Assembly (NCBI GenBank): GCA_046726315.1 | Contig: JBKPAG010000024.1 | Location: forward strand, 62,001 to 126,000 | Length of the DNA stretch: 64,000 nt | Reading direction: 5' to 3' | Source of the DNA: JACVRX01 sp046726315 | Lineage (GTDB): Bacteria; Actinomycetota; Actinomycetes; Jiangellales; Jiangellaceae | Part shown: piece after piece, positions 46,139 through 55,051 of the stretch | How positions within the stretch are numbered: position 1 is the stretch's first letter | Layout of the letters: each line of letters begins with the position of its first letter | Translations under genes and position numbers: made by a program | The notes under the pieces: model-generated | The model's database searches: none | What the model was told of the DNA's origin: nothing | Seen by the model: only the letters and a program-made list of their open reading frames with translations

Positions 46139-47332
46139 TCACTCGCGCAGCGCAAAGTCGTCCAGTCGACGGCCGCCGCGCCACACGTCGGCGACCAGCG
46201 GGACGCCAGGACGGTAGGCGAGATGGACGTACGACGGCGCGGCCAGCACGACGAGGTCCGCCCGCGCTCCTGGGACCAGGCACCCAACGTCAGTCCGGCG
46301 AAGGGCCGCCGCGCCGCCCGCAGTTGCCGACCACACGGCTTCGGCAGGCGTCATCCTCATCTCGCGCACAGCAAGCGCGATGCAAAACGGCATCGACGAG
46401 GTAAAGCACGAACCGGGGTTGCAGTCGGTCGCTATCGCCACACCGACGCCTGCGTCCAGGAGCCAGCGCGCATCGGGGTAGGGCGAACGGGTGGAGAATT
46501 CGACGCCGGGCAGGAGCGTTGCGACGGTTCCGGACGACGCGAGCGCGTCGACGTCTGCTTCAGACAGGTACGTGCAGTGATCGGCGCTCGCTGCGCCGAG
46601 CTCACAGGCCAGCTGGACACCCGGCCCGAGCCCGAGCTGGTTGGCGTGGACTCGCGCTTGCAGACCGCGGTCCATACCCGCGGTCAGAACAGCTCGCGAA
46701 GCATCAGCATCGAAGGCTCCGCGCTCGCAGAAAACGTCGACCCAGCGTGCGTAAGGAACGCAGGCTGCAAGCATGTCGCCGGTTACCAACTCGACGTATG
46801 CCGCGGGATCGTCTGCATACTCCGCGGGGATTACGTGGGCACCCAGATAGGTCGTCTCGTGGGTCTGACCTCTCGCCAAGGCGAGTGCCCGAGCCTCGTC
46901 CCGGACCGTCAGGCCGTAGCCGCTCTTGATCTCGACCGTCGTCGTTCCCTGGCGGCGCATCTCGGCGACCAGGCGGGCCAAGTTCACCCCGAGTTCCTCG
47001 TCGGAGGCGGCGCGAGTCTTGGCGACAGTGGTGCGGATGCCGCCCGCTTCGTAGCGGCGACCGGCCATCCGGGCGTCGAACTCCGCGGCCCGGTCACCAG
47101 CGAAGACCAGGTGGGAATGGCTGTCGACAAAGCCCGGAAGCACGCACCTACCGGCGGCGTCGACCCTCGCGTCGGCGGCGGGAGCCTGTCGGGAAGGCCC
47201 GACCCACGCGACCAGCCCGTCCTCGCCGACGACGAGTGCCGCATCGGGCATCTCACCCAGCGGCGAGCCGTCGCCTGACTTGGCCGACCCGGTGACCAGT
47301 AGCCCGATCCCGTCCAGCAGGGTCGTCGACAC
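46139..47332 (-). CDS. hutI: Imidazolonepropionase
   Basis: 397 residues, amidohydrolase superfamily; the third step of histidine degradation (imidazolone propionate to formiminoglutamate). Metal and catalytic residues: CVLPGFVDSHSHLVFAGDRA (HxH), TVEIKSGYGLTVRDE, LQARVHANQLGLGPGVQL (His), SADHCTYLSEADVDAL (His) and ATDCNPGSCFTSSMPF (Asp). GTG at 47332 (STTLLDGIGLLVTG), where homology begins; the longer frame runs into the cytokinin-dehydrogenase-like promoter. Other hut genes lie at 51.9-58.3 kb on the same strand, so this gene is cut off from them by 4.5 kb of unrelated genes. Confidence 0.95.
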   Translation of the reverse strand: MSTTLLDGIGLLVTGSAKSGDGSPLGEMPDAALVVGEDGLVAWVGPSRQAPAADARVDAAGRCVLPGFVDSHSHLVFAGDRAAEFDARMAGRRYEAGGIRTTVAKTRAASDEELGVNLARLVAEMRRQGTTTVEIKSGYGLTVRDEARALALARGQTHETTYLGAHVIPAEYADDPAAYVELVTGDMLAACVPYARWVDVFCERGAFDADASRAVLTAGMDRGLQARVHANQLGLGPGVQLACELGAASADHCTYLSEADVDALASSGTVATLLPGVEFSTRSPYPDARWLLDAGVGVAIATDCNPGSCFTSSMPFCIALAVREMRMTPAEAVWSATAGGAAALRRTDVGCLVPGARADLVVLAAPSYVHLAYRPGVPLVADVWRGGRRLDDFALRE

Positions 47333-47448
47333 CCGCCATACCTTAGGGCGGAGAACCGTCCTAGCATCGCAGAGACCGTGGCGGTCGCGGGCGACGCCGA
47401 AGCCGACCGAACGTTGTCTGTGTTCGGCACTGGTGAGATCGTGCGCGG

Positions 47449-48771
47449 GTGATCGTCGAGCGATCGGCCGCAGCACTGGCGCCTGTGACTGAGGATTTCG
47501 GGCATGTGCTTCGCGGCTCGACCAGCGGGATCATCCGTCCGAAATCGGCTGAGCAGGTCGCGGAGGCCGTATTGCATGCGGTCTCGTCGGGCTGGAAGCT
47601 GACCCTCCGCGGAGTCGGCCACAGCGCCGGCGGCCAGGCGCTTCCGGCAGATTCGGTCGTGGTCGATTTCTCGGAGCTCAACGGGATCGAACCGGTCGAC
47701 AGGGAGCGCGCGAGGATCCGCTGCCAGGCGGGCGCACGGTTGCGGGAGGTCGTAGCGGCGACCGTCGAACACGGGTTGTTGCCTCGCGCGTTGACGAACC
47801 TGCTCGACCTCACGGTCGGCGGTCTGCTTTCCGTCGGCGGGGTCGGGCCAGGTAGCCATCGCTATGGTCCGTTGGTCGCGAACGTGGCATCGCTCGAGGT
47901 TGTGACAGGCGACGGCTCGTTGCGGCACTGTTCGCGCACCGAGGCTCGCGAGCTCTTCGACGCGGTGCTCTGCGGACTCGGCCGGTGCGCTGCGATCGTC
48001 TCCGCGGAACTGGAGTTGCGTCCGGTTCGCTCGCAGGTGCGGACCTACTACCTGCTCTACGACGACGTCCGGCAGTGGATGACCGACCAGCGGGTATTGG
48101 CACATACTGATGGCGTCAGCGCAATGGAGGGCTTCTGCTCTCCGAGCATGCAGGGCTTACGCGGTGTCGGTGGGCGGCGTGCAGGTTTCGCCCAATGGTT
48201 CTTTCCGCTGCAGGTCTCGTTCGAGTTCGACGAGGCCGCGCCGCAGCTACCAACGGGGCTGTCACCATACCGAGTGGTGCACGTCGAGGACGACGACATC
48301 GCCTATTTCCCAGCTCGCCACGACATGCGCTTCGAGACGGTCCGCAGGCTCGGCGCGTGGGAGCGCCCACACCCGTACATCGGAGCGTTTGTCGGGACCG
48401 AGGCGCTGGTCGACGTGCTGCCCGCGGTGCTGGACACAATGCCGCTGGGCGAGGGTCACCGCGGGACCTTCTTCATGGCGACCCAGGACCCTCCGCGGCT
48501 GATGGCGCTCCCCGAGGCCCAGGACGTTGTCTTCCTGAGCGTGATCTACCCGCAAGTGCTGCCGCAGTTCTTCGACGACACATTGGCGGCATTCCGGCGC
48601 GCTGGCGACATTCTCACCGGTGCGGGTGGCAAGCGCTACGTCGCCGACTGGCTTGGGGAAATGAGCGAAGAGGACTGGCGGCGGCACTATGGACCGCAGC
48701 ACTCGTGGTGGGTTGAGACGAAACGCACCTTCGACCCGCACGACGTCTTCTGCTCGCTGCTGCTGCCGTGA
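47449..48771 (+). CDS. FAD-linked oxidoreductase, cytokinin-dehydrogenase-like
   Basis: 440 residues. The FAD PCMH domain has LTLRGVGHSAGGQALPADSV (His of GVGHSAGGQ, probably the covalent FAD attachment) and LDLTVGGLLSVGGVGPGSHR. The C-terminal domain contains HPYIGAFVGTEALVDVLPAV and ends KRTFDPHDVFCSLLLP. The GHSxxGQ motif and the substrate-domain pattern resemble plant and bacterial cytokinin oxidases/dehydrogenases more than aldonolactone oxidases, but a different amine or alcohol substrate is possible. The GTG at 47449 starts the homology. It is divergent from hutI (116 bp between). No cytokinin biosynthesis gene (LOG, ipt) is in the window. Confidence 0.7.
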   Translation: MIVERSAAALAPVTEDFGHVLRGSTSGIIRPKSAEQVAEAVLHAVSSGWKLTLRGVGHSAGGQALPADSVVVDFSELNGIEPVDRERARIRCQAGARLREVVAATVEHGLLPRALTNLLDLTVGGLLSVGGVGPGSHRYGPLVANVASLEVVTGDGSLRHCSRTEARELFDAVLCGLGRCAAIVSAELELRPVRSQVRTYYLLYDDVRQWMTDQRVLAHTDGVSAMEGFCSPSMQGLRGVGGRRAGFAQWFFPLQVSFEFDEAAPQLPTGLSPYRVVHVEDDDIAYFPARHDMRFETVRRLGAWERPHPYIGAFVGTEALVDVLPAVLDTMPLGEGHRGTFFMATQDPPRLMALPEAQDVVFLSVIYPQVLPQFFDDTLAAFRRAGDILTGAGGKRYVADWLGEMSEEDWRRHYGPQHSWWVETKRTFDPHDVFCSLLLP

Positions 48772-48816
48772 ACCCGCAGTCTCGGGACCGCCGAAGGCAT
48801 CCACAACAGCATGTGG

Positions 48817-49224
48817 TCACGGAACGATCGTGAACCGCCCACCTTGAAATGGCCGGAGAACCTCGAAGTGGCGGCGGTCCCGCGTTGCGACCCGCCGGGT
48901 CCCGTAGCGCTCGGCAAGGACGACGATCGAGGCGTCGGCCAAGCCGATCTCCTGATCTGCGTAGCGTTGGACCACCGACGCGGCGCGAAGTACGTCTTTC
49001 GCATCCAGCGCCGCGAGCTCCCATGCCCCACCAGCCATCTCCCGCAGCACGGCCAGCTCCGCCGTTACGTCCAAGTGAGAGGCGACCAGGTAGTCGAGCT
49101 CGGCCAACACATAAGGCGAGACGACCAGCGGGTCACGGCTTCCGACGATCACCTTGACCGCGGACTCGTGGTGCGGCTCGGTGCGGTCGAAGAACGAGAG
49201 CAGGGCGCTCGTATCGACGATCAC
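48817..49224 (-). CDS. vapC: VapC-type PIN-domain toxin
   Basis: About 135 residues. PIN nuclease with the acidic set VIVDTSALLSFFD (first Asp), VLAELDYLVA (Glu), LADASIVVLAERYGTRRVAT and TRDRRHF (Asp residues). It cleaves RNA, often tRNA anticodon regions, when not bound to its antitoxin. The GTG at 49224 overlaps the antitoxin stop (GTGA). Upstream frames would lie in vapB. It forms a standard operon with the ribbon-helix-helix antitoxin and lies between the cytokinin-dehydrogenase-like gene (convergent) and the MMPL gene. Confidence 0.9.
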   Translation of the reverse strand: MIVDTSALLSFFDRTEPHHESAVKVIVGSRDPLVVSPYVLAELDYLVASHLDVTAELAVLREMAGGAWELAALDAKDVLRAASVVQRYADQEIGLADASIVVLAERYGTRRVATRDRRHFEVLRPFQGGRFTIVP

Positions 49225-49436
49225 CTCTCGCCGAACCCTGCCAGCAGCTCGTCGACGCGCTCGGCCATGGGGGCAGCACTCGCAAACAACCCGGCGCGTG
49301 GACGCGGCCGATCCGCAGCCACGGTCGCGCGGAGGGAGTCGCGGATCACCGTCGCCTCGGAGACGCCACGGCGTCGTGCGGCGACCTTGACCGCCTGTTT
49401 GAGGTCTGCGGGCAGGTAGACCGTCGTCTTCTCCAT
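49221..49436 (-). CDS. vapB: VapB-type ribbon-helix-helix antitoxin
   Basis: 71 residues. Starts EKTTVYLPADLKQAVKVAAR then RRGVSEATVIRDSLRATVAA: a beta-strand and two helices of the RHH/CopG fold, which bind operator DNA as a dimer. The C-terminal part (RPRPRAGLFASAAPMAERVD) would wrap around the PIN toxin. Autorepression with the toxin is expected at the palindrome 49442-49465. The ATG at 49436 is 6 bp after it. Overlaps vapC. Confidence 0.9.
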   Translation of the reverse strand: MEKTTVYLPADLKQAVKVAARRRGVSEATVIRDSLRATVAADRPRPRAGLFASAAPMAERVDELLAGFGER

Positions 49437-49441
49437 CGTTG

Positions 49442-49465
49442 TATGGTACCACCGGTGGCACCATA
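49442..49465. promoter_or_regulatory. Palindromic operator of vapBC
   Basis: Half-sites TATGGTACCACC and GGTGGCACCATA form a 24 bp inverted repeat with a single mismatched pair. It sits 6 bp upstream of the vapB start, where an RHH antitoxin autorepressor is expected to bind. It also lies near the possible promoter of the divergent MMPL gene. Confidence 0.75.
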
Positions 49466-49610
49466 GCTATCCCGGATCCGGGATGGCGTTCGTCGTCAGG
49501 GTCCACCGGGGGAACCCCGACTCCGATTCCCGGACCATTCCTGACTGTGCTCGGGCCCCATGGCGACGACGCTGTGGCCAGACCACTGCTGAGCCTGCCG
49601 GGGAGACACC

Positions 49611-51923
49611 ATGACCACCGCTCCGACGACTGCTGTCACGCGACCGGAAAGACCAAAAACACCACCTCGCACTCCGCCTGGTGGGCCCATAGTCGCAATG
49701 GCCACCTGGAGCGCTCGTCACCGTTGGTCGGCACTGCTGCTGTGGATCGCGTTCGTCGCGGCAGCCGTCGTCGGCGGTGGTTCGATCACTGCGCAACAGG
49801 CAGACCAGGCCGAAGAGACCATCGGGGCATCGGCGGCGGCCGACCAAGCCCTGCAAGACGCCGAGTTCGGCGACCTGCCGACGGAGTCGGTGCTCGTCCA
49901 GAACGCGGCCGGCGGATCACTCGACCCCGAGACGTCGGCAGCGGCGGTCGACGAGCTTCGCAACGGGATCACCGCGCTTGCCGGTGTGGCGACAGTTGGC
50001 GAACCGATCCCATCCGGCGATGGCACTTCGCTGTTGCTGCAGGTCGCCCTCGACGACGGTACCGGCACGGACGACGAGCGGGCCGCCGCCATCGACACGA
50101 CGGCAATGGACGTCAAGGAGACCGTCGCCGACGTTGCGACGGCGTATCCCGACTTGCGGATCGAGCAAGCCGGCGAAGCGACGATCGGCGCTGCGCTCGA
50201 TCAGGTCTACGACGACGACCTGGCCAAGGCCGAGCTCATCTCGGTCCCGGTGACGCTGGTCATCCTGCTCGTCGTGTTTGGCGCGCTCATCGCCGCCGGC
50301 GTGCCGATCCTGCTCGCGCTGTCGTCGGTGGCGGCGGCCATGGGGCTGTCGGCATTCGCGTCCTACCTGGTCCCCACCAACGAGTACCTGGCCTCGGTCG
50401 TCCTGCTCGTGGGGATGGCCGTCGGCGTCGACTACTCGCTGTTCTACATCCGCCGCGACCGGGAGGAACGCTCCCGTGGCGACTCGGCCGACCACGCGAT
50501 CGCCGTCACAGCGGCGACGTCGGGACGCGCTGTGGTCGTCTCGGGCATCACCGTCATGGTCGCCATGGCCGGCATGTTCCTCGCCGGCTTCTCGATCTTC
50601 GAGGCGTTCGGCATGGGGACGATCCTGGTCGTGGCCGTCGCCATGCTCGGGTCCGTGACAGTGCTTCCGGCGCTGCTGTCGATCCTCGGCCGGTTCGTGG
50701 ACCGGCCGCGGGTCCCGCTGATCTGGCGCCTGCAGCGGCGCTCAGGCGGATCCCGGCTCTGGCCGGCAATCCTGCGACCAGTCCTGCGCCGTCCAGCCGT
50801 CGCGCTGACGCTTGGCGTCGTCGCGCTGGGCGCCCTCGCCGCGCCCTCCCTGGGCATGACCCTGTCCAATCCGGGGGTCGACGACATGCCGGCGTCGGTC
50901 CCTGAGATCCAGACCTACCAGCGCATCAGCGACGCGTACCCCGCCGAGGGCACCAGCCACACCGTCGCGATGTGGTCGGAGGACGGGACCGCGCTCGACA
51001 CCGCGGCGATCGACGGCGCGGTCGCCCAGCTCGCCGAGGGCACCGACGCCGACCCGCTCTTCGCAACGAACGGAGCCACGCCCGCCGTCGAGTACGCCGA
51101 GGGCGGAGCGGTCGCCCGGCTCAGCGTCCCGGTGTCGGCCGAGGTCGACGACCCGCAGGGCCGTGGCTCGCTGGAAGCGCTGCGGGAGATCGTGCCCGAG
51201 ACGCTTGGCGCGGTGCCCGGAGTGGACACGGGTGTGACCGGGGAGATCGCGTGGGACGTCGATTTCCGTGACGAGATCTCGCAACGGCTGCCCATCGTGA
51301 TCGGCTTCGTTCTCCTCCTGACGATTGTGGTCCTGGTGATCTCTTTCCGGTCCCTGACGATCGCGCTGACGGCTGCCGGGCTGAACCTGCTCTCGGTGGC
51401 CGCCGCATACGGGCTCCTCGTGCTCGTCTTCCAGAACAGCTGGGCCGAGGGTCTGCTCGACTTCTCCTCGAGTGGAGCAGTCGTCACCTGGCTGCCGCTG
51501 TTCCTGTTCGTGATCCTGTTCGGGCTGTCGATGGACTACCACGTGTTCGTGGTCAGCCGGATCAGGGAGGGACGGCGGCTGGGGATGCCGACTCGCGAGG
51601 CGATCGCCCATGGGATCACCTCGTCCGCCGGCGTCGTGACCAGCGCTGCCCTGGTGATGGTGGCGGTCTTCTCGATCTTCGCGACGCTCTCCCCATTGGA
51701 GTTCAAGCAGATGGGCGTCGGCCTGGCCGCGGCGATCCTGATCGACGCGACGATCGTCCGCGCGGTACTGCTCCCTGCTGCGATGAGGCTGCTGGGCGAG
51801 CGCAACTGGTGGCTTCCGCGGCCGCTGCGCAGGTTGCCTGCGCTCGGCGACGGGGCCGACGGACGACCGGTCGGCATGGGTCAGCGTGACGACTCCACGT
51901 GTGCGATCGCCTCGCTGAGTTGA
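49611..51923 (+). CDS. MMPL/RND-type membrane transporter
   Basis: 770 residues. Two repeated halves, each with one helix, a large extracytoplasmic loop and five helices (12 in total). Proton-relay motifs: GVDYSLFYIRRDREERS in the first half and LSMDYHVFVVSRIREGRRLG in the second. Family members export lipids, siderophores or drugs. The ATG at 49611 precedes a cytoplasmic 30-residue start. The last 43 bp overlap the convergent hutF. A decayed relative of this gene is found at 15851-16252. No regulator gene is adjacent, but vapBC is divergent. The substrate is unknown. Confidence 0.92.
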   Translation: MTTAPTTAVTRPERPKTPPRTPPGGPIVAMATWSARHRWSALLLWIAFVAAAVVGGGSITAQQADQAEETIGASAAADQALQDAEFGDLPTESVLVQNAAGGSLDPETSAAAVDELRNGITALAGVATVGEPIPSGDGTSLLLQVALDDGTGTDDERAAAIDTTAMDVKETVADVATAYPDLRIEQAGEATIGAALDQVYDDDLAKAELISVPVTLVILLVVFGALIAAGVPILLALSSVAAAMGLSAFASYLVPTNEYLASVVLLVGMAVGVDYSLFYIRRDREERSRGDSADHAIAVTAATSGRAVVVSGITVMVAMAGMFLAGFSIFEAFGMGTILVVAVAMLGSVTVLPALLSILGRFVDRPRVPLIWRLQRRSGGSRLWPAILRPVLRRPAVALTLGVVALGALAAPSLGMTLSNPGVDDMPASVPEIQTYQRISDAYPAEGTSHTVAMWSEDGTALDTAAIDGAVAQLAEGTDADPLFATNGATPAVEYAEGGAVARLSVPVSAEVDDPQGRGSLEALREIVPETLGAVPGVDTGVTGEIAWDVDFRDEISQRLPIVIGFVLLLTIVVLVISFRSLTIALTAAGLNLLSVAAAYGLLVLVFQNSWAEGLLDFSSSGAVVTWLPLFLFVILFGLSMDYHVFVVSRIREGRRLGMPTREAIAHGITSSAGVVTSAALVMVAVFSIFATLSPLEFKQMGVGLAAAILIDATIVRAVLLPAAMRLLGERNWWLPRPLRRLPALGDGADGRPVGMGQRDDSTCAIASLS

Positions 51924-53197
51924 GCACCGACGTCGCCGAGGACGTGGCGGCCGTCACTCACGACGGTGCGGCCGCCGGCGATGACCATGTCGACGTCGGC
52001 CGCCGTCGCAGCAAGCACGACCTGGGCAGGATCGACGCCGGCCGTCCGCGGTGTGTCCAAGTTGATTGCGACCAGGTCGCATGGCGAGCCGACAGCGATC
52101 TGGCCGGCTTCCGGCCAGCCGAGACTGGCGTGCCCCGCGGCCGTCAGCGCATTCATGAGCTCGGCCGCGGTGAAGCGGCCACGCTGGTGGCTGCTCAGCC
52201 GCTCGTGCATCTCGAGGGCCCGAGCCTCCTCGATCAGGTCGATGACGGCGTGCTGGTCGGAGCCCAGGACGAGCGGTGAGCCAGCGTCGCGCAGCGCTCG
52301 GGCTGGCCCGAGCCCGTCGGCCAGGTCGCGCTCGGTGGTTGGGCAGATGCAGGCGGTCGTGCGGGTTCGTCCGAGCAGCGCGATGTCGATTGGCATCAGG
52401 TGAGTGGCGTGCACCGCGGTGGTGGTCGGACCGAGCGCACCTCGTCCGGCGAGCAGTTGCGTGGGCGTAACGCCATAAGCGTCCAGGCACTGCTCGTTCT
52501 CGGCCGGCTGCTCGGAGAGATGCACATGCAGAGGACGGCCCGTTGCCACCGACACGACGACTGGAATCTGGTCGGCCGGAACGGCGCGGACCGAGTGGAT
52601 AGCCACGCCGATTCTGGTATTCGCGTCTGGCGTGAGGGCAGCAACCCGCTCAGCCCACCGGTCGGCATCGCCGTCGCCGAACCGTAGCTGGTTGTCGGTG
52701 AGCGGTACGCCGATCCCGCCGGTCAGATAGCAGGTGTCCAGCAGCGTGAGCCGGATACCAGCCGCTCGAGCGGCCTGCTGGAGGGCCTCTCCCATCGTGT
52801 TGGGATGGTCGTAGCGTGTGCCACCCGGCGTGTGGTGGAGGTAATGGAATTCGCCAACACAGGTAACGCCGGCCAGCGCCATCTCGGCGTAGACCGCGGT
52901 CGCCAGCCGTCGGTACGAATCGGGGTCGAGGCGGGCGGCGAGCTCGTACATCCGCTCCCGCCAGGTCCAGAACGTCCCACCATCGGTGTGGGTACGTCCG
53001 CGCAAGGCGCGGTGAAAGGCATGCGAGTGAGCATTGGCGAAGCCCGCCAGGACGACTCCGCGGAGGCGCTGATCGTCCGGCTGCGCGTCGACGTCGATGT
53101 CGACGCTGCTCACCACGCCCGCCTCGTCGGCCGCCACCCGCACGCGAGTTGAGATCCGGTCCGAGAGCCAGGCGCGCTCACACCAGAAGGCTGTCAC
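51881..53197 (-). CDS. hutF: Formimidoylglutamate deiminase
   Basis: 438 residues, amidohydrolase superfamily. It turns formiminoglutamate into N-formylglutamate and ammonia in the five-step histidine route. Metal residues are in VVLAGFANAHSHAFHRALRG (HxH), RPLHVHLSEQPAENEQ (His), AVHATHLMPIDIALLG (His) and LVLGSDQHAVIDLIEE (Asp). FHYLHHTPGGTRYDHPN is a family stretch. The GTG at 53197 is used. The end overlaps the MMPL gene and the start overlaps a broken toxin gene. HutF predicts a partner that hydrolyses N-formylglutamate (see the M20 amidohydrolase at 53588). Confidence 0.94.
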   Translation of the reverse strand: MTAFWCERAWLSDRISTRVRVAADEAGVVSSVDIDVDAQPDDQRLRGVVLAGFANAHSHAFHRALRGRTHTDGGTFWTWRERMYELAARLDPDSYRRLATAVYAEMALAGVTCVGEFHYLHHTPGGTRYDHPNTMGEALQQAARAAGIRLTLLDTCYLTGGIGVPLTDNQLRFGDGDADRWAERVAALTPDANTRIGVAIHSVRAVPADQIPVVVSVATGRPLHVHLSEQPAENEQCLDAYGVTPTQLLAGRGALGPTTTAVHATHLMPIDIALLGRTRTTACICPTTERDLADGLGPARALRDAGSPLVLGSDQHAVIDLIEEARALEMHERLSSHQRGRFTAAELMNALTAAGHASLGWPEAGQIAVGSPCDLVAINLDTPRTAGVDPAQVVLAATAADVDMVIAGGRTVVSDGRHVLGDVGAQLSEAIAHVESSR

Positions 53198-53562
53198 CGA
53201 GGTTCGTCAGCTCCCCACCCTCACGGAACGGGTTCTCGACCCGCACACCGGCATAGTCCTTGCCGTCGCTGAGATCCTCGGAGAGGACCACGTTGCACCC
53301 GAGCGCTCGACCTGCCTCGATGATCGCGGCATCCCAATATGGGATTCCGAAGCGCTGCCGCGTCTCCAGCGCAGCCCACGTCACACCGGTCGTGATCTTC
53401 TGGACGGTGAATCGAAGGAACGACTTGACCCGGGCCTCCCGCTCGGAAAACCGCGTGGAGGTAGTCAGCCACCAAGGCACTGACCGAGCTGCCGCGCTCG
53501 GCCGCCAGGATTCGCGCGGCGCGGTACACATCGTCGGGCACCGAGACGGTGATGTTCTTCAC
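53178..53562 (-). pseudogene. Broken toxin-antitoxin module (RHH antitoxin/PIN toxin)
   Basis: From GTG 53562 the frame reads KNITVSVPDDVYRAARILAA then ERGSSVSALVADYLHAVF, an RHH antitoxin N terminus. About 37 codons in, the homology moves to a different frame as SEREARVKSFLRFTVQKITT and RQRFGIPYWDAAIIEAGRAL then NVVLSEDLSDGKDYAGVRVE, the C-terminal half of a PIN toxin with its final acidic residues. The antitoxin C terminus and the toxin N-terminal half, including its first Asp, are deleted. The pieces sit between hutF and the M20 gene of the hut operon. A palindrome upstream (53581-53597) is probably its old operator. No active toxin is expected. Confidence 0.8.
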
Positions 53563-53580
53563 GGCTGCCTGGCACACAGA

Positions 53581-53597
53581 TTCACAGTTACTGTGAA
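53581..53597. promoter_or_regulatory. Palindrome upstream of the broken antitoxin
   Basis: TTCACAG-TTA-CTGTGAA is a perfect inverted repeat of seven bases per arm. It lies 19 bp upstream of the antitoxin GTG and probably was its autorepression site. It now also contains the stop codon (TAA on the minus strand, 53588-53590) of the M20 amidohydrolase gene. Confidence 0.65.
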
Positions 53598-54868
53598 ACA
53601 CCGCCGATAATGCGCGCCAACGAATCGACCCCCTCCAGGCAGTCGGCGCGCTCCGCTTGCTCTGCCGGCGAATGGGAAACCCCTGTCGCGTTGCGCACGA
53701 AGAGCATGGCCGACTGGACTCCAGCCGCCGCCAGGATGCCGGCGTCGTGTCCCGCGCCGGTAGGCAACACGGGAGCATCGTCGAGCAACGCTGCCAGCCG
53801 ATCTCGCAAGCCGACGTCGAACATGGTGGCGGGCGTCCACGACTCCTCGGTGATCTGCATTTCCCCGTCTTCGCGACTTGTCAGGGTGCGCGAGCCCATT
53901 CCTGCAGGTTGCGGACCTGTCCGGCCTGACAACTCGCTGACGAGGGTCCGCACGCGGTACTCGTCGGCGCCGCGGGCGTCCAGCCAGGCCGTTATTTGCG
54001 ACGGGATCGCGTTGACGCCGTTCGGCTCGACCAATACCTTCCCGAACGTCGCCAACGCGCCGAGCTTCTCGGCAGCGACGCGTGCTGCTTGCACGGTGGC
54101 GGCGTAGGCCAGCATGGGGTCGTCGCGGTCTTCGAGCCGGGTCGTTCCGGCGTGATCGGCGTGCCCGACGAAGTCGAGCCGCCAACGTCCATGCGGCCAG
54201 ATGCAGCTGGCTATTCCAACGGCCCTGTCGAGGTCGACTAGCCCGTGCGGGTCGTCCGTCGTCGGCGTTGCCGCCCCGACCGAATCGGGCCGGGCCCTGC
54301 CTTGCTCGATGTGCAGCTCGACGAAGCAACCAACGCGGGCAACCCGCTCCGGCTCGGCTCCGACGCTCTCCGGGTCGTGCCCGGCAACGCGCATCGCCTC
54401 TGCCATCGTCGTGCCGTCCGTGTCCTCAAGGCTCAGCGCCCTGTTCGCCGTCAGTGCACCGGTGAGCAGCCGAGACCCGGCGCACGCCACCCCGAACCGA
54501 GCACCTTCCTCGTCGGCGAACGCCACGACGGCGATTGGCCGCGTCGGTTCGAAGCCTTGCTCGCGCACCGCATCGAGCGCGGCGAACGCCGACACGACGC
54601 CGAGCGGCCCGTCGAATGCCCCGCCGTCTGGAACCGAGTCCAGATGCGACCCGAGCACGAGCGCGTCCACGCCGGTTGGGTCGCCCCACCAGGCCCACAG
54701 GTTGCCGTTCCGATCGGTTTCTACAGCCAAACCCCGTTCGCCGGCCGCTCCGGCGAACCACTCCCGGCACTCGAGGTCGGCCGCCGTCCACGCGAATCTC
54801 CGGTATCCGCCCGTTGCAGCGTGTCGCCCCACGGGTAGTAGCCCGTCCCACAGCTCGTCAAAACTCAC
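53588..54868 (-). CDS. M20 amidohydrolase (AllC/hydantoinase type), probable alternative N-formylglutamate deformylase
   Basis: 426 residues. The family of allantoate amidohydrolases and N-carbamoyl-amino-acid hydrolases. Metal residues: VLGSHLDSVPDGGAFDGPLG (His, Asp), IAVVAFADEEGARFG (Glu pair), VELHIEQGRARPDSVG (His), and PTGAGHDAGILAAAG and TGVSHSPAEQ near the end (His). By sequence alone it would be called allantoate amidohydrolase. In the five-step hut pathway a hydrolase of N-formylglutamate is needed, no hutG is present, and M20 proteins of this type lie next to hutF in other actinobacterial hut clusters, so deformylation is the likely job. GTG 54868 has GAGGATCC upstream. Confidence 0.8.
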   Translation of the reverse strand: MSFDELWDGLLPVGRHAATGGYRRFAWTAADLECREWFAGAAGERGLAVETDRNGNLWAWWGDPTGVDALVLGSHLDSVPDGGAFDGPLGVVSAFAALDAVREQGFEPTRPIAVVAFADEEGARFGVACAGSRLLTGALTANRALSLEDTDGTTMAEAMRVAGHDPESVGAEPERVARVGCFVELHIEQGRARPDSVGAATPTTDDPHGLVDLDRAVGIASCIWPHGRWRLDFVGHADHAGTTRLEDRDDPMLAYAATVQAARVAAEKLGALATFGKVLVEPNGVNAIPSQITAWLDARGADEYRVRTLVSELSGRTGPQPAGMGSRTLTSREDGEMQITEESWTPATMFDVGLRDRLAALLDDAPVLPTGAGHDAGILAAAGVQSAMLFVRNATGVSHSPAEQAERADCLEGVDSLARIIGGVSQ

Positions 54869-54980
54869 GGATCCTCGCAACGAGGTCGGTGGACACGGCC
54901 AGACGGTGCGTGCGGGGCTGGACGGATGCGGCAGCTGCCGCGGAAGGAATCGGACACGGCAGCGGGCGCCTATAGAGGGA

Positions 54981-55006
54981 TCCGTGGCATGTTTCCCCGC
55001 CACGGA
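54981..55006 (-). terminator. Hairpin after hutU
   Basis: TCCGTGGC at 54981 pairs with GCCACGGA ending at 55006 around a 10 base loop, 46 bp after the hutU stop in the direction of transcription. A short run of GGAGCCC repeats (55004-55024) overlaps it. It may end hutH-hutU transcripts before the M20 gene, or be partly read through. There is no T tract. Confidence 0.5.
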
Positions 55007-55051
55007 GCCCGGAGCCCGGAGCCCGCGGAGCATCCGACCGCCCTCGCACGG

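Noticed and set aside
53588..54868. Allantoate amidohydrolase as product name
   Set aside because: Sequence family fits, but the hut context and lack of other allantoin genes in the window point to N-formylglutamate hydrolysis.
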